The position numbers were made by a program, and so were the translations under genes. Below the pieces are notes generated by a model. It saw only the letters and a program-made list of their open reading frames with translations, did not search any database and was not told the origin of the DNA. From positions 874,597-938,596 of the forward strand of contig NZ_JAHRVA010000001.1 of NCBI RefSeq assembly GCF_019100495.1: a stretch of 64,000 nucleotides of DNA. Reading direction: 5' to 3'. Shown one piece after another: positions 9,449-18,525 of the stretch. This DNA is from Falsochrobactrum tianjinense (lineage in GTDB: Bacteria > Pseudomonadota > Alphaproteobacteria > Rhizobiales > Rhizobiaceae). How positions within the stretch are numbered: position 1 is the stretch's first letter; each line of letters starts with the position of its first letter.

Positions 9449-9470
9449 AGATTGCTTCGGGCAATCTTAG
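9449..9470 (+). terminator. Small hairpin between acpS and lepB
   Basis: AGATTGC (9449-9455) and GCAATCT (9461-9467) form a 7-bp stem with loop TTCGG. There is no T-run, so it may be an attenuator or RNA-processing site within the operon. Confidence 0.35.
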
Positions 9471-9506
9471 CCGTTATTAGATCGCACAACGGCAAGCGGA
9501 GATACA

Positions 9507-10289
9507 ATGAACGTGTCCAGCAAAAGTGAAAGCAAAAAATCCGGCGGCCTTGGCGAAACCGTCAGCGTTATCGTGCAAGCGCTGCTGCTGGCGCTGATTA
9601 TTCGCAGCCTTCTTTTCCAGCCCTTCAGCATTCCGTCCGGCTCGATGCGCCCGACGCTGCTGGAAGGCGACTATCTGTTCGTGTCCAAATATGCCTATGG
9701 CTATTCACGTTATTCGCTGCCTTTCGGCCTTGATCTGTTCTCAGGCCGGATCTGGAGCGCCGAACCCAAGCGCGGCGATGTGGTGGTGTTCAAACTGCCC
9801 AGCGACACATCGATCGATTACATCAAGCGTGTGATCGGCCTGCCGGGCGACCGTGTGCAGATGCGCGGCGGCATGCTCTATATCAACGATCAGCCGGTCA
9901 AGCGCGAGCGGGTCGGGACCATCGACAATCCTGATGTTACAGAGGTTAATCGGCCCGTCGAGGTCTATCGCGAAACGCTTCCCAATGGCGTGACCTATGA
10001 TACGCTGGATCTTGCGCCCAATTCCATCGGCGACGATACGCGCGTTTTTGAAGTTCCTGCCGGTCATTATTTCATGATGGGCGACAACCGCGACAACTCG
10101 CTCGATAGCCGTTTTGGCGTCGGCTATGTGCCGTTTGAAAATCTGGTCGGTCGCTCGAATATTATTTTCTTCTCCATTGCGGACAAGGCAAGCCCGCTGG
10201 AAATCTGGAAATGGCCCACCGATGTTCGCTTCAGCCGCCTTTTATCATGGGTCAGCGGCGAGCCGCATACCGCAGTTACCGGAAACTGA
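9507..10289 (+). CDS. lepB: Signal peptidase I
   Basis: The 260-residue inner-membrane serine protease removes signal peptides from exported proteins. One N-terminal membrane segment (about 18-38) precedes the catalytic Ser46 in the SGSMRPTL motif; the Lys general base is K107 in IDYIKRVIGLPGD. The later GDNRDNSLDSR box is also present. Length is normal. The rnc gene starts one base after its stop. Confidence 0.96.
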   Translation: MNVSSKSESKKSGGLGETVSVIVQALLLALIIRSLLFQPFSIPSGSMRPTLLEGDYLFVSKYAYGYSRYSLPFGLDLFSGRIWSAEPKRGDVVVFKLPSDTSIDYIKRVIGLPGDRVQMRGGMLYINDQPVKRERVGTIDNPDVTEVNRPVEVYRETLPNGVTYDTLDLAPNSIGDDTRVFEVPAGHYFMMGDNRDNSLDSRFGVGYVPFENLVGRSNIIFFSIADKASPLEIWKWPTDVRFSRLLSWVSGEPHTAVTGN

Positions 10290-10290
10290 T

Positions 10291-10995
10291 ATGGTTTCCG
10301 CGCAGAAGGCCGCAATTGCTCTGGAAGAGCGCACAGGCTACCGTTTTCTCGATCTAAAACGGCTGGAACGTGCGCTTACCCATTCGAGCGTTCAGACACC
10401 TTCGCGCGCCAATTACGAGCGGCTGGAGTTTCTGGGTGATCGTGTCTTGGGCCTCGCCGTCGCCGAGATGCTTTTCAACGCATTCCCCGATGCGCCTGAA
10501 GGCGAATTGTCTGTGCGCCTGAATGCGTTGGTCAATGCCGAAACCTGTGCGGCTGTTGCCGATGAAATCGGGCTTGCCGATCTCATCCATACCGGTTCGG
10601 ACATAAAATCGCTCAATGACAAGCGTCTCCTGAATGTGCGGGCCGATGTGGTGGAAGCTCTGATTGCAACCATTTATATCGAAGGCGGGCTTGAGGCTGC
10701 CCGTGTTTTCGTCATGCGCTATTGGCAAAAGCGCTCGCTTGAAACGGGCGCAGCGCGGCGCGATGCGAAGACGGAATTGCAGGAATGGGCGCATCAGCAG
10801 GACAATGTGCATCCGATTTACGCTATTGTAAGCCGCAGCGGGCCGGATCACGATCCGCTATTTGTCGTGGAAGTGACCGTAAAGGGGTTCGACCCCGAAA
10901 CAGGCGAGGGGCGGTCCAAGCGTATAGCCGAGCAAAGTGCTGCGGAGGCAATGCTCTATCGGCAGGGCATATGGAAACGAGACGGTTCCGCTTGA
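10291..10995 (+). CDS. rnc: Ribonuclease III
   Basis: The 234-residue enzyme cuts double-stranded RNA, including rRNA precursors. The RNase III signature ERLEFLGDRV sits at residues 43-52 and the C-terminal third is a double-stranded RNA binding domain (about 158-228, ending SAAEAMLYR). The ATG at 10291 follows the lepB stop immediately; a longer reading from 10114 would overlap lepB and is not supported. Confidence 0.95.
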   Translation: MVSAQKAAIALEERTGYRFLDLKRLERALTHSSVQTPSRANYERLEFLGDRVLGLAVAEMLFNAFPDAPEGELSVRLNALVNAETCAAVADEIGLADLIHTGSDIKSLNDKRLLNVRADVVEALIATIYIEGGLEAARVFVMRYWQKRSLETGAARRDAKTELQEWAHQQDNVHPIYAIVSRSGPDHDPLFVVEVTVKGFDPETGEGRSKRIAEQSAAEAMLYRQGIWKRDGSA

Positions 10996-11024
10996 TGCGG
11001 AACGGCGCTTTCTGGCTTATTCAG

Positions 11025-11068
11025 AAAACAAATAGAGCGTTGCATAATCGCGAAGCGAAACGCTCACC
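11025..11068. repeat. Fragment of dispersed palindromic repeat
   Basis: AAAACAAATAGAGCGTT followed by AAACGCTC resembles the 3-prime half of the repeat at 35332-35435. It lies in the short gap between rnc and era. Confidence 0.4.
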
Positions 11069-11081
11069 CAAAGGATGGACA

Positions 11082-12017
11082 ATGAACGATCCGACGACGC
11101 CGATAGATGGCGAAACTGAAACCGGGGCGACCCGTTCCGGCTTTGTGGCGCTGATTGGAGCGCCGAATGCCGGAAAATCCACGCTGGTCAATCAGCTTGT
11201 GGGCACCAAGGTTTCAATCGTCACGCATAAGGTGCAGACGACGCGCGCATTGGTGCGCGGTATTTTCATCGAGGACAATGCGCAGATCGTGCTTGTTGAT
11301 ACACCCGGTATTTTCCGGCCCAAGCGCAGGCTCGACCGTGCTATGGTCACGACAGCCTGGGGCGGAGCGAAGGATGCCGATATTATTCTGGTGATCCTTG
11401 ATGCGCAGGGCGGATTGAACGAGAATGCCCAGGCGCTTCTCGAAAGCATGGCCAATGTGCGTCAGACGAAAATATTGTTGCTCAACAAGGTCGACCGCGT
11501 TGATCCGCCTAAATTGCTTGAACTTGCCCAGAAGGGCAATGAAATAGCAACTTTCGACCGCACGTTCATGATTTCCGCGCTCAACGGGTCAGGCTGCAAG
11601 GATTTGGCGAAATATCTTGCGCAAAGCGTGCCTGAGGGTCCGTGGTATTATCCAGAAGACCAGATTTCCGATATGCCGATGCGCCAGCTTGCCGCCGAAA
11701 TCACCCGCGAAAAGCTCTATTTGCGCCTGCATGAAGAACTGCCTTATTCGTCCACCGTTGAAACCGAGCGATGGGAAGAGCGCAAGGATGGCTCGGTGCG
11801 TATCGAACAAGTGATATATGTCGAGCGCGAAAGCCAGAAAAAGATCGTTCTTGGCCACAAGGGCGAGACGATCAAGGCAATCGGGCAGTCCGCACGCAAG
11901 GAGATCGGCGAAATTCTGGAGCAGAATGTGCATCTGTTTTTGTTCGTGAAGGTGCGCGAAAATTGGGGTAACGATCCCGAGCGCTACCGCGAAATGGGAC
12001 TTGATTTCCCGAAATAA
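11082..12017 (+). CDS. era: GTPase Era, 30S ribosome assembly
   Basis: The 311-residue GTPase binds 16S rRNA near its 3-prime end during small-subunit maturation. G motifs are present: G1 GAPNAGKST (26-34), G3 DTPG, and G4 NKVD; the C-terminal KH domain contains VLGHKGETIKAIGQ. The ATG at 11082 was chosen from family length; the open frame extends upstream over rnc without similarity. A 10-residue variable N-terminal extension is usual in this order. Confidence 0.95.
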   Translation: MNDPTTPIDGETETGATRSGFVALIGAPNAGKSTLVNQLVGTKVSIVTHKVQTTRALVRGIFIEDNAQIVLVDTPGIFRPKRRLDRAMVTTAWGGAKDADIILVILDAQGGLNENAQALLESMANVRQTKILLLNKVDRVDPPKLLELAQKGNEIATFDRTFMISALNGSGCKDLAKYLAQSVPEGPWYYPEDQISDMPMRQLAAEITREKLYLRLHEELPYSSTVETERWEERKDGSVRIEQVIYVERESQKKIVLGHKGETIKAIGQSARKEIGEILEQNVHLFLFVKVRENWGNDPERYREMGLDFPK

Positions 12018-12088
12018 GCGGCAATGCTTGGCATTGGATGCCGGTCGCGTTTGGGCGCAAGCCGGTTTCCGCTTGCTGGAAATATTCT

Positions 12089-12823
12089 ATGGAATGGCGT
12101 GACGAAGGCATAATTCTCGGCACACGGCGTCATGGTGAAACGAGCGCCATCGTCGAGGTGATGACGCGCGAACATGGCCGTCATATGGGTATGGCGCGCG
12201 GCGGGCGTTCCCGCCGCATGCAGCCTCTGCTTCAGCCGGGAAACCATGTCGATTTGACATGGTGGGCGCGTCTGGATGAACATCTGGGCAGTTTCACTAT
12301 CGAACCGCTGGGCTTTGCCGCCGCGCGCCTGATAGAAACGCCGGTCGCGCTTTACGGTATCCAGCTTGCGGCATCGCATTTGCGGCTTCTGCCCGAACGC
12401 GATCCGCAAAGAGCGCTCTATGAAACCCTCCATCTCATCCTCGAACATTTCGACGACCCGCTGGCGGCGGGCGAATTGCTCTTGCGCTTTGAAGTGATGA
12501 TGCTTGAAGAACTGGGCTTCGGCCTTGACCTCAAGGAATGCGCCGCCACTGGTACACGCGAGAATCTGATCTATGTTTCCCCTAGGTCAGGGCGCGCGGT
12601 TTGCGCCGATGCAGGCGCGCCATGGGCCGACAAGCTTCTGCCACTGCCTGCTTTCGTCAATAGCACTGCCGTGCGTGCTTCCTGCTATGACGATCTCGAC
12701 CGCGCTTTCACTATGACCGGTTTCTTCTTCACGCGCCATGTCTGGGAGCCGCGCGCGCAGACGCCACCGGATGCACGCAGTGGATTTCTCAATGCAGTGG
12801 CGCGCACTATTACCATGGCTTAA
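12089..12823 (+). CDS. recO: DNA repair protein RecO
   Basis: The 244-residue protein works with RecF and RecR to load RecA onto single-stranded gaps. The N-terminal OB-fold segment (MEWRDEGIILGTRRHGETSAIVEV) and the GLDLKECAATG region of the C-terminal domain match the family. The start at 12089 gives the standard length. It closes the acpS-lepB-rnc-era-recO series and its 3-prime end overlaps the convergent phosphatase gene by 4 bases. Confidence 0.93.
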   Translation: MEWRDEGIILGTRRHGETSAIVEVMTREHGRHMGMARGGRSRRMQPLLQPGNHVDLTWWARLDEHLGSFTIEPLGFAAARLIETPVALYGIQLAASHLRLLPERDPQRALYETLHLILEHFDDPLAAGELLLRFEVMMLEELGFGLDLKECAATGTRENLIYVSPRSGRAVCADAGAPWADKLLPLPAFVNSTAVRASCYDDLDRAFTMTGFFFTRHVWEPRAQTPPDARSGFLNAVARTITMA

Positions 12824-13317
12824 ACAGGCAAGCTGAAGACCTCGCCTTCAAAGGCATCCGCTCCACGTCCGATTTCCTGTATGGCCGCAATCATGCGGCC
12901 CTGGCGCTCAAGTATCCCGTCCGCCAATTCTATCAACCGCATATTGGGTGTTGCGGAAGGTGAAAGCCTGCGGAGCATTTTTGCAAATTCTACCTCATCC
13001 CCAGACGGGTTTAAGGCCAGCGCCACGATATAGGCGCTGGCCGTAGAGCGCGATATGCCCGCATAGCAATGGATTAGGAGCGGCTGCGCGCGATCCCAGT
13101 CTTCCGCGAAGTCGAGCAATTGTTCGACATGGGTTCGATTGGGCAGCACCAAGCCGTCGCGCGGCTCGATAATATCATTGAAGATCAGGCTGAGCCGATG
13201 GGTGGCAAGGGGTAGGGAAGGCATACCGGCACTGGTGAGTGTTACGATATGGCTGGGCCGGTGCTGTTCGATCTGGGCGGCCAGTTGCGAGAGCGGACTG
13301 ACGACGATATGCGGCAT
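12820..13317 (-). CDS. Dual-specificity-type protein tyrosine phosphatase
   Basis: The 165-residue protein carries the Cys-based phosphatase loop HCYAGISR at residues 83-90 (nucleophile Cys84, Arg90), followed by ST. An upstream Asp in NDIIEPRDG could be the general acid. Bacterial homologues are cytosolic phosphatases of unknown substrate. The start at 13317 (MPHIVVSP) is preferred; an in-frame ATG at 13374 would run into a dispersed repeat. Assigning a precise substrate (protein, sugar or lipid phosphate) is not possible. Confidence 0.8.
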   Translation of the reverse strand: MPHIVVSPLSQLAAQIEQHRPSHIVTLTSAGMPSLPLATHRLSLIFNDIIEPRDGLVLPNRTHVEQLLDFAEDWDRAQPLLIHCYAGISRSTASAYIVALALNPSGDEVEFAKMLRRLSPSATPNMRLIELADGILERQGRMIAAIQEIGRGADAFEGEVFSLPV

Positions 13318-13405
13318 GATGAGAGCATTTCCAGCAAAAGTGTGAAATGGTTTTGTATCAGGACAATGCGACAAACAAACATTTAGAGCGGCGGGTCCCG
13401 CTCTA
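13316..13405. repeat. Dispersed palindromic repeat, variant copy
   Basis: The text GAGCATTTCCAGCAAAAGTG followed by AATGGTTTTG, ACAATGCG and AGAGCGG-CGGGTC-CCGCTCT aligns with the copies at 24425-24530 and 35332-35435. The 3-prime hairpin is shortened. Such elements are common between genes in Brucella and rhizobia. Confidence 0.65.
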
Positions 13406-14020
13406 ACCTTTGCGCGCTTTTTCCAGTTCGCAGAAGCAGGTCAGAAACTCTTCCTGTACTTCTTGCGTTGGGCGCGGCGTAAGCGAAAGCCCTTCGGGAT
13501 CGAATCCGCGCGGACGACCAAAATATTTGACGGCTTCGCTTTCTGTGAAGCCCGCAAGCCGTGTGGCTTCAAAATAAGCCGCGACCTGATCGGCGCGTTT
13601 GATCTGTTTTCTGAGGGCTGCGGGAATGATCGGGGGAAGCGAGAAGCGCAAGTGAATGGCGTTTTCCAGTCGTGCTTCGATCAGCTTGTAATTGCCGCCC
13701 ATCACCGCTTTGAAGGGCGAAATCATATCGCCGATCACATATTCGGGCGCATCGTGGAGCAATGCCAGCATCTGCCATTCTTTGCTGGCGTCGGGAACGA
13801 GCCGATTGAAAATCTGTCCGACCAGCAGCGAGTGCTGTGCCACCGAATAGGCATGTTCACCGACCGTCTGCCCGTTCCAGCGCGCCACGCGCGCAAGCCC
13901 ATGCGCGATATCCTCGATCTCAATATCAAGCGGTGAGGGGTCGAGCAGATCCAGCCTACGCCCTGAAAGCATACGCTGCCATGCGCGTTCTTTTCCCGAT
14001 GAGCGGTCCACGGCTGCCAT
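13403..14020 (-). CDS. HD-domain hydrolase (YfbR-like)
   Basis: The 205-residue protein contains an HD phosphohydrolase domain: first metal His in GEHAYSVAQHSLLV, the HD pair in ALLHDAPEYVIGD, and a distal Asp in KRADQVAAYFEA. This resembles YfbR-type 5-prime-deoxynucleotidases, which clean up deoxynucleoside monophosphates, but the activity here is inferred only from the fold. Its ATG overlaps the stop of ygfZ (ATGA), so the two are coupled. Confidence 0.85.
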   Translation of the reverse strand: MAAVDRSSGKERAWQRMLSGRRLDLLDPSPLDIEIEDIAHGLARVARWNGQTVGEHAYSVAQHSLLVGQIFNRLVPDASKEWQMLALLHDAPEYVIGDMISPFKAVMGGNYKLIEARLENAIHLRFSLPPIIPAALRKQIKRADQVAAYFEATRLAGFTESEAVKYFGRPRGFDPEGLSLTPRPTQEVQEEFLTCFCELEKARKG

Positions 14021-14883
14021 CAGGCATCCCCCGTTTCCGGTTCCGACAAACCGAAACGCACATGTGGCGGCAGGGTCAGCGTGATGATCGTGTCATCGGC
14101 CATGATCGGCGTGCCGGAATCAATTGCATCCTTTACGCGGTCGATGCGCACAAGAGCCAGGCCGAGGTCGCCCGCCGAACTGCCGAGCGTTCCGATTTCG
14201 CGCTCGCTTACCTTGACCGGCGTGCCCATCGGGGGCAGGGAGGCTTCCGTTCTTGCTACCAGAACGCGGCGACGCGCCGTGCCGCGATGCTGCATGCGTG
14301 AGACTACTTCCTGCCCAACGAAACAGCCTTTCGGAAATGTCACGCCGCCGGTCTGGTCGAAATTCACATCATGCGGGAAAGCATCGCCATAGGCAAAATC
14401 GGCTTCGCCTTCGGCAATGCCATGTTCGGCGCGAAGCCGAACCCAGGCACTTTCATCATTCGTACCGTCAGCGGGGCCATAGATGCGCAGCACATTCAAC
14501 CCTTGCGGAAAGCGTGAATCGCGCTTGATCACATCATCGTTTGAAGGAGTAGAATCATTTTGCCAGCAAACGCTCACAAGCGATTCTGGCAATTGGGCAA
14601 TTTCTGCTTTGGCGCGCAGGCGATAGAATATCATTCGCTTGATAAAATCACTCGCAATGCTTGCCGGCATATCGAAGCGCAGGCCATTTTCGATGCGCGA
14701 TACGAGAAAGTCGAACAGGATTTTTCCTTGCGGCGAAAGAAGCGCGCCGGGCTTCAATTCGTCCGTCCCCAGCTTGTCGAGGTTGGTGGTGATCACGGCT
14801 TGCAGAAATTTCTCTGCCTCTTCGCCCGTGATACGAACCAGCGCTCTGTTGGAAAGATTTACCATTCCGGATACCATCGTCAT
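14020..14883 (-). CDS. ygfZ: Folate-binding YgfZ/GcvT-like protein
   Basis: The 287-residue protein is a folate-binding homologue of GcvT that supports Fe-S cluster assembly or repair. The diagnostic KGCFVGQE motif is present, followed by VVSRMQHRG. The N-terminal LVRITGEEAEKFLQ matches the family start. It is divergent from the dihydroorotase gene and coupled to the downstream HD hydrolase gene. Confidence 0.9.
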   Translation of the reverse strand: MTMVSGMVNLSNRALVRITGEEAEKFLQAVITTNLDKLGTDELKPGALLSPQGKILFDFLVSRIENGLRFDMPASIASDFIKRMIFYRLRAKAEIAQLPESLVSVCWQNDSTPSNDDVIKRDSRFPQGLNVLRIYGPADGTNDESAWVRLRAEHGIAEGEADFAYGDAFPHDVNFDQTGGVTFPKGCFVGQEVVSRMQHRGTARRRVLVARTEASLPPMGTPVKVSEREIGTLGSSAGDLGLALVRIDRVKDAIDSGTPIMADDTIITLTLPPHVRFGLSEPETGDA

Positions 14884-14968
14884 TGCTTCTTCCTTGCCTT
14901 TGCCGCCATCGTTACGTAAGCCCCATCGAAGAGGCTCGCAAGTCCCATCAAGTCAGCAGGAGACAACA

Positions 14969-16303
14969 ATGGCTGAAACGTTCGATACGATCCTGAAAGG
15001 TGCAACCATCGTCAATCACGACGGCACAGGTCAGCGCGACATCGGTATTCGTAACGGACGGATAGAGGCGATTGGCTCTCTTGGGACAAATTCCGCGGGT
15101 GAGGCCATCGACTGTACGGGGTTGCATGTCCTTCCCGGCGTGGTCGACAGTCAGGTTCATTTTCGCGAGCCGGGACTGGAGCATAAGGAAGATCTCGAAA
15201 CGGGTTCTCTTGCTGCTGTCCTTGGTGGCGTGACGGCTGTCTTTGAAATGCCCAACACCAAGCCGCTGACAACTTCAGCCGAGACGCTTGAAGACAAGAT
15301 CCGGCGCGGTCGTCATCGCATGCATTGCGATTTCGCATTCTGGGTCGGTGGAACGCGTGATAACGCGAAAGATGTGGCGGAACTCGAACGCCTGCCGGGT
15401 GCAGCGGGCATCAAGGTTTTCATGGGCTCATCGACCGGCGATCTTCTGGTTGAGGATGACGACGGCGTTCGCTCCATTCTCGAAAATACTCGCCGCCGCG
15501 CCGCATTCCATTCAGAAGACGAATTCCGCCTGAAAGAGCGTGAAGGCCTTCGCGTTGAGGGCGACCCGTCCAGCCATCCGGTATGGCGCGATGAGGTGGC
15601 GGCACTCCAATGCACTCAGCGTCTGGTGCGCATTGCGCGCGAAACCGGCGCGCGCATTCATGTGCTGCATATTTCGACTGCGGAAGAGATCGATTTCTTG
15701 CACGCGCACAAGGATGTGGCGACCTGCGAAGCCACGCCGCATCATCTGACGCTTTCGGCGGATGATTACGCGACGCTCGGCAATCTGATCCAGATGAACC
15801 CGCCCGTGCGCGACAAGCGCCATCGCGACGGCGTCTGGAAAGGCATTGATCAGGGCATTGTTGATGTTTTGGGTTCAGATCATGCGCCGCATACGCTGGA
15901 AGAAAAGCAGAAGTCCTATCCCGCTTCGCCATCCGGCATGACGGGTGTGCAGACGCTGGTGCCGATCATGCTTGACCATGTAAATACCGGAAAGCTGTCG
16001 CTCGAACGCTTCGTCGATCTTTCCAGCCACGGCCCCAACCGTATTTTCGGCATGGCACGCAAAGGCCGCATTGCTGTCGGCTATGATGCCGATCTGACGA
16101 TCGTCGATATGAAGCGCCGCGAAACCATCACCCACGAACAGGCAGGCTCAAAAGCAGGCTGGACGCCTTACCATGGAAAGAGTGTCACCGGCTGGCCGGT
16201 CGGCACTTTCGTGCGTGGCATCAAGGTGATGTGGGAAGCGGAGATCGTCAATCCGAACAAGGGCGAGCCGGTCGAATTTCTGGAAGCTTTGCCGCGTCGT
16301 TAA
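14969..16303 (+). CDS. pyrC: Dihydroorotase (class I, amidohydrolase superfamily)
   Basis: The 444-residue product fits the dihydroorotase that cyclises carbamoyl-aspartate to dihydroorotate in pyrimidine synthesis. Motifs include the candidate carbamylated Lys in GIKVFMGSSTG, metal-His regions HVLHIST and TPHHL, and the catalytic GSDHAPHT. Notably the first motif, usually D-x-H-x-H-x-R, reads DSQVHFREPG, so Gln62 replaces the first His while H64 remains. The start at 14969 follows CAGGAGACAAC, a good ribosome site. Allantoinase or another cyclic amidohydrolase is a possible alternative. A longer reading from 14639 would overlap ygfZ and is not supported. Confidence 0.88.
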   Translation: MAETFDTILKGATIVNHDGTGQRDIGIRNGRIEAIGSLGTNSAGEAIDCTGLHVLPGVVDSQVHFREPGLEHKEDLETGSLAAVLGGVTAVFEMPNTKPLTTSAETLEDKIRRGRHRMHCDFAFWVGGTRDNAKDVAELERLPGAAGIKVFMGSSTGDLLVEDDDGVRSILENTRRRAAFHSEDEFRLKEREGLRVEGDPSSHPVWRDEVAALQCTQRLVRIARETGARIHVLHISTAEEIDFLHAHKDVATCEATPHHLTLSADDYATLGNLIQMNPPVRDKRHRDGVWKGIDQGIVDVLGSDHAPHTLEEKQKSYPASPSGMTGVQTLVPIMLDHVNTGKLSLERFVDLSSHGPNRIFGMARKGRIAVGYDADLTIVDMKRRETITHEQAGSKAGWTPYHGKSVTGWPVGTFVRGIKVMWEAEIVNPNKGEPVEFLEALPRR

Positions 16304-16309
16304 TTCAAT

Positions 16310-16338
16310 GGAGCGTATCCTATTGGAGGATACGCTCC
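16310..16338. terminator. Bidirectional hairpin between convergent genes
   Basis: GGAGCGTATCC (16310-16320) and GGATACGCTCC (16328-16338) form a perfect 11-bp stem with a 7-base loop. It sits after the dihydroorotase stop and over the last codons of the convergent hypothetical gene. Confidence 0.6.
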
Positions 16339-16586
16339 GGCAGCAGGGTTCCGGCAATGATCTGTTCGCGCATTTTTTCAATCAGCTCGAGCGCGCAATC
16401 CTCGCCTGCTTCACGCATGAGTTCGGTCAGCGCAGTGGTGAAAGCAGCTTCGGCCAGTATTTCAGGCTCGATACCTTCGGAGATACCATCAGCCCAGGCT
16501 TCGTTCTGATATTCGATCGCGACCAGCTTCTTTTCATGGGCAATCATTTCGTCCAGATCGGCTGGCATATATTCCATAGGCTTCAT
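16320..16586 (-). CDS. Conserved hypothetical protein, acidic
   Basis: The product has 88 residues (85 if the ATG at 16577, which has AGGA upstream, is used). It is acidic and predicted helical, with no signal peptide or membrane segment; motifs such as DLDEMIAHEKKLVAIEYQNEAWADG have no function I can name. It lies alone between the convergent dihydroorotase and an exported protein gene on the same strand. Confidence 0.65.
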   Translation of the reverse strand: MKPMEYMPADLDEMIAHEKKLVAIEYQNEAWADGISEGIEPEILAEAAFTTALTELMREAGEDCALELIEKMREQIIAGTLLPERILQ

Positions 16587-16744
16587 CCTGGCTTGCGCCT
16601 TTCTACTGCATGGGCGGGTTTCTCACCGTCATCGGGAGTGAAAATGCTTTGCAGCCTGACTGTCATTTTTAAGACAGTATTAACAGATCACTGCGGATTT
16701 GGATGGCGCAATTTACGTCAATCCGCATAAGAGTTATGAATTGG

Positions 16745-17119
16745 TTAATTGCCATAGCGCGAGATGATCTCGTTCGACAAGCTTTCTCCCTCCTTCGTAT
16801 AGCGGTCAATCGCCGCAAGGGCAGAAGGCGTGCAGCGCACATAATTATCGCTGAAAACACGATATCCATAGTTGAAACTCGATATAAGCCGCATTCTTTC
16901 CGCCTCTGGCGGATTTTCGGCGGCAATGATCGCATCCATCCGGTCGCGCCATTCGCTGCCGGTTTCTCCGCAAAGATTGCGCAGATAATGCAGCGAACCG
17001 AGGATTTCGGCGACCCTCAGCAGCTTCCCCTCATAGGGTGCATCCTGCGCGGATAGGGCCGGGGATGCCGCACCCAGCCATAATCCAACCGTCAGCAGTG
17101 AAAGCCAGTTGCCTTTCAA
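16745..17119 (-). CDS. Exported protein, TIGR02301-like
   Basis: The 124-residue protein begins with a signal peptide (about 1-24, ending PALSAQD). The mature part includes YEGKLLRVAEILGSLHYLRNLC and FNYGYRVFSDNYVRCT, with two Cys that could form a disulfide. This matches a small periplasmic family of unknown function found in Hyphomicrobiales. It is likely a single-gene unit, upstream of nothing on its strand for 150 bases. Confidence 0.8.
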   Translation of the reverse strand: MKGNWLSLLTVGLWLGAASPALSAQDAPYEGKLLRVAEILGSLHYLRNLCGETGSEWRDRMDAIIAAENPPEAERMRLISSFNYGYRVFSDNYVRCTPSALAAIDRYTKEGESLSNEIISRYGN

Positions 17120-17190
17120 GTGTAACCCTCTCGCTCGCCGGCTTTGTTGCGTGAAATAGGGGCTGCTTCAAGGCAGCTTTCGCAACAGGA

Positions 17191-17634
17191 TTAATATATA
17201 AGCCCATCTTCACGTTCCGCCACCGAACGCGCCACGTCCAGCGTGCTTTCGGTCACATTCGCCGTGGCCATTTCTTCCACCGTCAGCCAGTGAATGGAAA
17301 CCGCGTCGTCGCCTGCCTGTTCACGGCCTGAAAGATCGAAGGCACGATAGACGGACAGATAATAGCTCTTTTCATAAGCCTGGCCTTCCAGCGCCAGATC
17401 GACCGTAATCACATGGGCAAGCGAACCGGCATCCAGTGCTGTTTCTTCCTTCAACTCACGAAGGGCCGCTTCCTGTGCGGTTTCTCCCGCCTCGACGCTG
17501 CCGCCGGGAAAGGCAAGCCAGCCTTTCCAGGGCTCCTTGCCGCGGCGGACGAGCAGGAAGCGCCGGTCGCGGCGGCAGATCAGGGAGACGCCGTGAATTT
17601 GCGGCGGAACGGGAAAAAGCGGAACTGTAGTCAT
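17191..17634 (-). CDS. Nudix hydrolase
   Basis: The 147-residue protein carries a complete Nudix box, from GGSVEAGETAQEAA through LRELKEETALD, which binds Mg2+ and cleaves nucleoside diphosphates linked to another moiety. The first part (ICRRDRRFLLVRRGKEPWKG) is like those of MutT/ADP-sugar-type enzymes. Substrate is not evident. It is divergent from the SRAP gene, 82 bases away. Confidence 0.88.
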   Translation of the reverse strand: MTTVPLFPVPPQIHGVSLICRRDRRFLLVRRGKEPWKGWLAFPGGSVEAGETAQEAALRELKEETALDAGSLAHVITVDLALEGQAYEKSYYLSVYRAFDLSGREQAGDDAVSIHWLTVEEMATANVTESTLDVARSVAEREDGLIY

Positions 17635-17716
17635 GCATCAGCTATGATGGCCCCGCGCGGATTTGGCAATACAGCCGTGGCTTGACCCATGAGGGAAAAG
17701 CCTGAACATAGGCGCC

Positions 17717-18496
17717 ATGTGTGGACGTTTTTCTTTAACTGCAAGCCGGGAAGAGGTTGAAGCCTTGCTCGGTGCAATGATTACGGAGGATTTTCCTCCA
17801 CGTTACAACATTGCGCCAACCCAACCGATACTCTCCATTCTGGCGGGTGAAACGCCGCCGCCCGGAAGCAACCGGCCTGACAGGGCGGGAATGCTGGTCC
17901 GTTGGGGTTTTGTGCCGTCATGGGTGAAGAACCCCAATGACTGGCCTCTGATGTTTAATATCCGCTCGGAAACCGCCGCGGAAAAGAATTCATTCCGCGC
18001 GGCCCTCAACCATCGTCGTGCACTGATACCTGCTTCCGGCTTTTATGAATGGCGGCGCGAGGGCAAGAACAGATCGCAGCCCTATTGGATCAGGCCGCGC
18101 AACGGCGGCATTGTGGCTTTTGGTGCATTGGTTGAAACATGGAGCAGCGCCGACGGATCGCAGATTGACACGGCGGGTCTGCTGACAACAAGTGCCAATG
18201 CACTGCTGCGCCCGATCCACGAGCGCATGCCGGTCGTGGTGCAGCCGGAAGATTTTGCCCGCTGGCTCGATTGCAAAAACTTTCTGCCCAGGGAAGTGGC
18301 CGATATCATGCGGCCCGTTCAGGATGATTTCTTCGAGGTCATTCCGGTGTCCGACAAGGTCAACAAGGTGGCCAATACATCGCCGGATTTGCAGACCCGC
18401 GTGGAAGAAGGCTTGACGGCGGAAGCGCCTCAGCCAAAAAGAAAGAAAAGGTCGGAACCGGAGGCGGATTCGGGCGGCCAGCTTTCCATGTTCTGA
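17717..18496 (+). CDS. SRAP domain protein (YedK/HMCES family)
   Basis: The 259-residue protein starts MCGRF, leaving Cys2 as the N-terminal nucleophile after Met removal. In the family this Cys forms a thiazolidine crosslink with abasic sites in single-stranded DNA, shielding them. The RYNIAPTQ segment with the conserved Asn, the SGFYEW motif with its Glu, and the HERMPVV motif with its His are all present. The C-terminus is a charged tail. Confidence 0.92.
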   Translation: MCGRFSLTASREEVEALLGAMITEDFPPRYNIAPTQPILSILAGETPPPGSNRPDRAGMLVRWGFVPSWVKNPNDWPLMFNIRSETAAEKNSFRAALNHRRALIPASGFYEWRREGKNRSQPYWIRPRNGGIVAFGALVETWSSADGSQIDTAGLLTTSANALLRPIHERMPVVVQPEDFARWLDCKNFLPREVADIMRPVQDDFFEVIPVSDKVNKVANTSPDLQTRVEEGLTAEAPQPKRKKRSEPEADSGGQLSMF

Positions 18497-18525
18497 TTTC
18501 AGCTTTTATTTTTTGGGGAATTTCT

